From contig CABRNK010000004.1 in the NCBI GenBank assembly GCA_902472305.1, forward strand, positions 1 to 64,000: a DNA stretch of 64,000 nt. Reading direction: 5' to 3'. Positions 60,978 to 64,000 of the stretch are shown piece after piece. The DNA comes from Hominenteromicrobium sp900549945 (GTDB lineage: Bacteria; Bacillota; Clostridia; Oscillospirales; Acutalibacteraceae). The translations under genes and the position numbers were made by a program. Below the pieces are notes generated by a model that was given only the letters and a program-made list of their open reading frames with translations, did no database searches and was not told the DNA's origin. Numbering within the stretch: the first letter of the stretch is position 1; each line of letters begins with the position of its first letter.

Positions 60978-62066
60978 ATGGAAAAGAAGGTTATCCGCAT
61001 CGGCTCGGTCGGTGTGGGCGCAATCTGGACGGGCGTGCACGAGCCGGGTATCCGGCGCAGCCCCGATCTCGAGCTTGTGGCAATCTGCGACATCGACGCG
61101 GAAAAGCTGCGCGCCGTGGGCGAAAAGTACGGCATCGACGAGGCGCACCGGTTTACGGACTACCGCGACCTGATTCGCTGCCCGGACGTGGACGCAGTGG
61201 ACATCTGCACGTCGAATGACGCGCATTTTGAGATCGCGATGGCGGCGGTCGAGGCCGGCAAGCCGTATGACGTGGAAAAGCCGGTCACCATGACGGCCGC
61301 AGAAGCCGATATACTCGCGAAGGCCACGGCCGAAAAGGGGCTGCCAAACATGGTGTGCTTCTCCTACCGCTTCAAGGCCGCGGCGCGCTGCGCACGCGAG
61401 CTGATCGAGCAGGGGAAAATCGGCCGGGTATACCACGTCGATATGCAGTATTTTCAGGCTTGGGGCCTGCCGCGCTGCAATACGCCGCGCGTGTGGCGCT
61501 TCGTAAAGTCGCGCACCGGCTCGGGCGCCATGGGCGATCTGGGCTGCCACGCGCTCGATCTCGTCCGTTTCGTCGTGGGCGGGGATTACACGCGCGTGGT
61601 CGGGCATACGGGCACGTATGTCACGGAGCGCAAGCGGCTGGACGGTACGGGCATGGGCCCCGTGGACGTCGACGACTTCTGCAACTACATGGCGGACATG
61701 GAGGGCGGCGTTTCCGCGAGCTTCCAGATCACGCGCTTCGGCTACGGCCGCGGCAACTACCAGCGCATGGAGATCTACGGCAGCGAGGGCGCAATCGTCT
61801 ATACGCTGGATGCGGAGCCGGGCCGCGAGGACGAGCTCGAGGTCTGCGCCGGCGACGTGTATGCCGACGCGCACACCTTCGTGAAGCTGCCGATTCCCGA
61901 GCACTGCCGCAGCGATCAGATGCAGTCGTTTGCCGATATCATCAACGGCAGCGCGGACGGCAAGGCCGCGACGATCGCCGACGGCCGCTCGAACCAGCGC
62001 GTGCTGGATGCGATCCTGCGCTCCGCACAGGAGGGGCGCTGGCTGGCGGTTCCAAAGGGCGAGTAA
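60978..62066 (+). CDS. Gfo/Idh/MocA-family NAD(P)-dependent oxidoreductase (362 aa)
   Basis: Rossmann domain with IRIGSVGVGAIWTGVHEPGI, LVAICDIDAEKL, AVDICTSNDAHFEIAMAAVE and the catalytic-Lys signature KPYDVEKPVTM, then the C-terminal domain with GSGAMGDLGCHALDLVRFVV. ATG 60978 follows AAAGGAAAG by 5-7 nt. It completes the importer/ThuA/oxidoreductase set and precedes the LacI gene. A ThuB-like role, oxidising a disaccharide to a 3-keto form, is the working idea. Confidence 0.88.
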   Translation: MEKKVIRIGSVGVGAIWTGVHEPGIRRSPDLELVAICDIDAEKLRAVGEKYGIDEAHRFTDYRDLIRCPDVDAVDICTSNDAHFEIAMAAVEAGKPYDVEKPVTMTAAEADILAKATAEKGLPNMVCFSYRFKAAARCARELIEQGKIGRVYHVDMQYFQAWGLPRCNTPRVWRFVKSRTGSGAMGDLGCHALDLVRFVVGGDYTRVVGHTGTYVTERKRLDGTGMGPVDVDDFCNYMADMEGGVSASFQITRFGYGRGNYQRMEIYGSEGAIVYTLDAEPGREDELEVCAGDVYADAHTFVKLPIPEHCRSDQMQSFADIINGSADGKAATIADGRSNQRVLDAILRSAQEGRWLAVPKGE

Positions 62067-62131
62067 AGTGCCCGGCGCTCAAAACGGCCCCCGCGCGGCG
62101 CGCGGAAACTGAATAAACCGCGGGATGCTTC

Positions 62132-62145
62132 TGCAAGCGCTTTCA
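62132..62145. promoter_or_regulatory. CcpA/LacI-type operator (cre-like)
   Basis: TGCAAGCGCTTTCA fits the cre consensus TGNAANCGNTNNCA on both strands. It lies about 67 bp upstream of the -35 box of the LacI gene. A weaker relative (AAAAAACGCTTTCA) lies at 60942-60955 before the oxidoreductase gene. Either CcpA or the LacI protein at 62280 could bind. Confidence 0.55.
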
Positions 62146-62211
62146 CCGTATCGGATTCGGCCTGTAAAGCGCGGCGGGAGCATTCTTTTTGCCTGTGCGC
62201 CCCGGTTGCAT

Positions 62212-62240
62212 TTGACAAGGGAAAGCAGTGCGGGTATAAT
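62212..62240 (+). promoter_or_regulatory. Consensus promoter of the 62.3-kb LacI gene
   Basis: TTGACA at 62212-62217, 17-bp spacer, TATAAT at 62235-62240: a perfect sigma-A promoter, about 33 bp before the ATG. Confidence 0.9.
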
Positions 62241-62279
62241 AAATTCAGATTTATGTTGTCGATCGGAAGGAGGTGCTGT

Positions 62280-63293
62280 ATGGCGAAAAAAGTGACGGTC
62301 CGCGATATTGCCAAAGCGGCGGGCGTATCGGTCGCCACGGTGTCGCGTGTTTTGAACAGCCAGTCGGGCTTTTCACCCGAAACGGAGCGCCTCGTGCAGG
62401 AAACGGCCGGGCGGATGGGCTACCGTATTCCGGAGCGCAAGGCGCAGAGCCGCGAGACCGAGGCGATCGCGCTTGTCATCCCGGCCGTAAACGAGTATTT
62501 CAGCGGCTCCCTGACGCGCAGCGTCGAGAATGCGGCCAGAAAGCGCGGCTACGTCGTGATCCTCTGCAATGCCGGGTGCGACGCGATGTACGGCGAGGAA
62601 TTCGTCGGGCTTTTGAAGAAAAAGCTCGTCAAGGGCATCGTCGCGTGCAGCATCCCGCCGGATTCGGCGCTGCTCCGTGTGATCTGGGAGGCGAAGCTGC
62701 CCTGTGTCCTGATCGACAGCGTATCCTACGAATACACTTTTCCCTATGTGAAGATCGACGATTTTCAGGGGATGTACGCGGCGACGAAGTTTCTTCTGGA
62801 CCGCGGCCACCGGCGCATCGCGATTCTTTCCGGCGCGATGGAGGATCAGGTGGCGGGCGGCCCGCGCATGGAGGGGTACCGGCAGGCTCTGCGAGACGCC
62901 GGCATCGCGCCGAGCGCTCAGCTCGAGGCGTTCGCGGGCGATTTCAGCTATGAGAGCGGCCGGAAGGCGTTTATGGAGCTGCTTTCGCGCGAAGCCGATT
63001 TCACCGGCCTCGTGACGTGCAGCGACGTGGTCGCGGCTGCCGCCATCACGGCGGCAGCGAAGCGCGGCATCCGCGTGCCGCAGGAGCTTTCGGTGATCGG
63101 GTTTGACAATTCACAGATCGCCGCGCTGCTGAACCCGCCGCTGACCTCTGCGGCGCAGCCGTATCAGGAGATGGGCGAGATGGCGGTGCACCTTCTGAAG
63201 AAGGTCATCGAATACGAGGGCCTCGTGGAAAGCCGCGTTTTCCCCGTGCACATTGTGGAGCGGGAAACGACCGCGCCCCCGCCCGAAAAATAG
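62280..63293 (+). CDS. LacI-family transcriptional regulator (337 aa)
   Basis: Classical LacI helix-turn-helix VTVRDIAKAAGVSVATVSRV with hinge (residues 5-55) and a sugar-binding domain (AARKRGYVVILCNAGCDAM, FLLDRGHRRIAILSG, ELSVIGFDNSQIAALLNPPL). ATG 62280 follows AAGGAGG; the frame is open to 62253. Its strong own promoter and the operator-like site at 62132 suggest autoregulation, with the adjacent importer/ThuA/oxidoreductase operon as the main target. Confidence 0.9.
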   Translation: MAKKVTVRDIAKAAGVSVATVSRVLNSQSGFSPETERLVQETAGRMGYRIPERKAQSRETEAIALVIPAVNEYFSGSLTRSVENAARKRGYVVILCNAGCDAMYGEEFVGLLKKKLVKGIVACSIPPDSALLRVIWEAKLPCVLIDSVSYEYTFPYVKIDDFQGMYAATKFLLDRGHRRIAILSGAMEDQVAGGPRMEGYRQALRDAGIAPSAQLEAFAGDFSYESGRKAFMELLSREADFTGLVTCSDVVAAAAITAAAKRGIRVPQELSVIGFDNSQIAALLNPPLTSAAQPYQEMGEMAVHLLKKVIEYEGLVESRVFPVHIVERETTAPPPEK

Positions 63294-63304
63294 AAAATAG
63301 GCGC

Positions 63305-63343
63305 AAAAAAAGCAAGAGGAGAAAAACTCCCCTTGCTTTTTTG
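63305..63343. terminator. Bidirectional terminator
   Basis: Stem AAAAAGCAAG-GGAG / CTCC-CTTGCTTTTT with A5 loop; T6 on the plus strand and a T7 run on the minus strand. It separates the converging LacI and zinc-ribbon genes. Confidence 0.85.
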
Positions 63344-63344
63344 T

Positions 63345-63614
63345 TTAGAGCAGGTTCATCCGCACGGCGATCGAGAACAGGAAGATGCCGAGCATGACCG
63401 CGCCGAGCACGACGAGACCGATCCACCAGCCGGGGGTGCGGCGCACCGTGCCGGCCGGGACGCTTTTCGGGATGACGGCCGGCTGCGTCTGCTGCAGCTT
63501 TGTGGGACCGGGCTCCACGCGCGGCGCCGCGTATTGCAGGTCAAACTCCGCGCCGCAGTCCGGGCAGCGCACAACGGCATCGTCGATCAGCTTTCCGCAT
63601 TTTGGGCACATCAT
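63345..63614 (-). CDS. Zinc-ribbon membrane protein (89 aa)
   Basis: The N terminus MMCPKCGKLIDDAVVRCPDC is a four-Cys zinc ribbon (CPKCGK ... CPDCGAE), followed by a Pro/Gln/Thr-rich linker and one C-terminal membrane helix (WWIGLVVLGAVMLGIFLFSI). It is a tandem paralogue of the 63661 gene, which is upstream in the same direction. Function unknown; such zinc-ribbon plus single-helix proteins are common and uncharacterised in Clostridia. Confidence 0.75.
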   Translation of the reverse strand: MMCPKCGKLIDDAVVRCPDCGAEFDLQYAAPRVEPGPTKLQQTQPAVIPKSVPAGTVRRTPGWWIGLVVLGAVMLGIFLFSIAVRMNLL

Positions 63615-63660
63615 AAGAGCTCACCCCTTTCGGGAACAGACGAGCGCGCAGGATCGCGTT

Positions 63661-63939
63661 TTAACCGGCGAACAGGCCGGACTGTGCGAGCACGGCAAAC
63701 ACGATGGCGCCGAGCATAATGGCGCCGAGCGCAATGGCGGCAATCCACCAAATTGCGGTGCGCCTGCCGCCCCGTCCGACCGGGACTGTTTTCAGGATGA
63801 CGTTTGTCGGCGTAAAGGAGGACTTCGTTCTGCCGCCGGTCATCATGACGGGCGAATACTGCACGTCCAGCTCCACGCCGCAGTCCGGGCACCGGACAAC
63901 GCCCTTTTCGAGGTTCTTTCCGCATTTCGGACACATCAT
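63661..63939 (-). CDS. Zinc-ribbon membrane protein, tandem paralogue (92 aa)
   Basis: Same layout as the 63345 protein: MMCPKCGKNLEKGVVRCPDC zinc ribbon, linker, then the helix IWWIAAIALGAIMLGAIVFA. Start at 63939 is preferred because GGAAAGGG precedes it and the N terminus then matches the paralogue exactly; the frame extends to 63996. The two genes are 46 nt apart and probably co-transcribed from a promoter right of 63940 that I cannot define. Confidence 0.75.
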   Translation of the reverse strand: MMCPKCGKNLEKGVVRCPDCGVELDVQYSPVMMTGGRTKSSFTPTNVILKTVPVGRGGRRTAIWWIAAIALGAIMLGAIVFAVLAQSGLFAG

Positions 63940-64000
63940 AGAAATCCCTTTCCTTTCTGCTGAACAGGGGGTACGGTGTGAAAACCCTTTCCACACAAAT

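Overview
The window looks like chromosome from a G+C-rich, low-branching Gram-positive anaerobe of the Clostridia (an Oscillospiraceae-like gut or rumen bacterium is my guess). Reasons: five intact substrate-binding proteins with lipoprotein signal peptides, sigma-A promoters with -35/-10 boxes close to consensus, strong AGGAGG ribosome binding sites, two YesM/YesN-type two-component systems, several LacI-family regulators, and LplB/YtcP-type sugar ABC permeases that lack a dedicated ATPase. No rRNA and no CRISPR array was seen.

Layout. 0.4-5.1 kb: a small unknown protein, two GNAT acetyltransferases, then a DUF4358 lipoprotein + MBOAT + DHHW cluster that resembles surface-polymer O-acetylation loci. 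5.4-15.0 kb: a sensor kinase and AraC-type response regulator followed by a sugar ABC importer, an apiosidase-like glycosidase and an AEC transporter. 15.2-19.3 kb: an acetyl-esterase-like hydrolase and a large alpha/beta hydrolase on divergent promoters, then a LacI regulator. 19.7-31.9 kb: one long operon (ABC importer, second large hydrolase, LacI regulator, sugar isomerase, two-subunit transketolase, FGGY kinase, second apiosidase-like glycosidase). I read this as uptake and breakdown of an apiose-containing plant glycan or glycoside. A 7-bp motif, ACTAAAA, is clustered at the promoters of the 15-20 kb genes and may be the operator of the 18.3-kb LacI protein.

32.2-49.6 kb: an island with visibly lower G+C and different codon use. 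Its flanks are wreckage of a Tn1549-type conjugative element: a chimeric importer pseudogene, a methylase/helicase polyprotein with stops, a group II intron end, a sigma-like factor and a large serine recombinase, all broken. Its core is intact: Gfo/Idh oxidoreductase, ABC importer, ThuA-like protein, sensor kinase, response regulator, MFS transporter and an alpha/alpha-barrel glycosidase. 49.6-49.9 kb: tRNA-His, tRNA-Arg, tRNA-Gly.

50.0-53.3 kb: a Crp/Fnr regulator and a complete SsuABC/ThiXYZ-like importer. 53.3-54.9 kb: a 164/165-bp direct repeat enclosing a MuF/DUF6883 putative toxin and a DUF4926 putative immunity gene, with the right repeat ending exactly at the CCA of tRNA-Gln. 55.1-56.4 kb: a DUF1015 protein. 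56.9-63.3 kb: a third sugar ABC importer with a ThuA-like protein, a Gfo/Idh oxidoreductase and a LacI regulator; this repeats the gene content of the island core and resembles the rhizobial thu (3-keto-disaccharide) system. 63.3-63.9 kb: two tandem zinc-ribbon membrane proteins.
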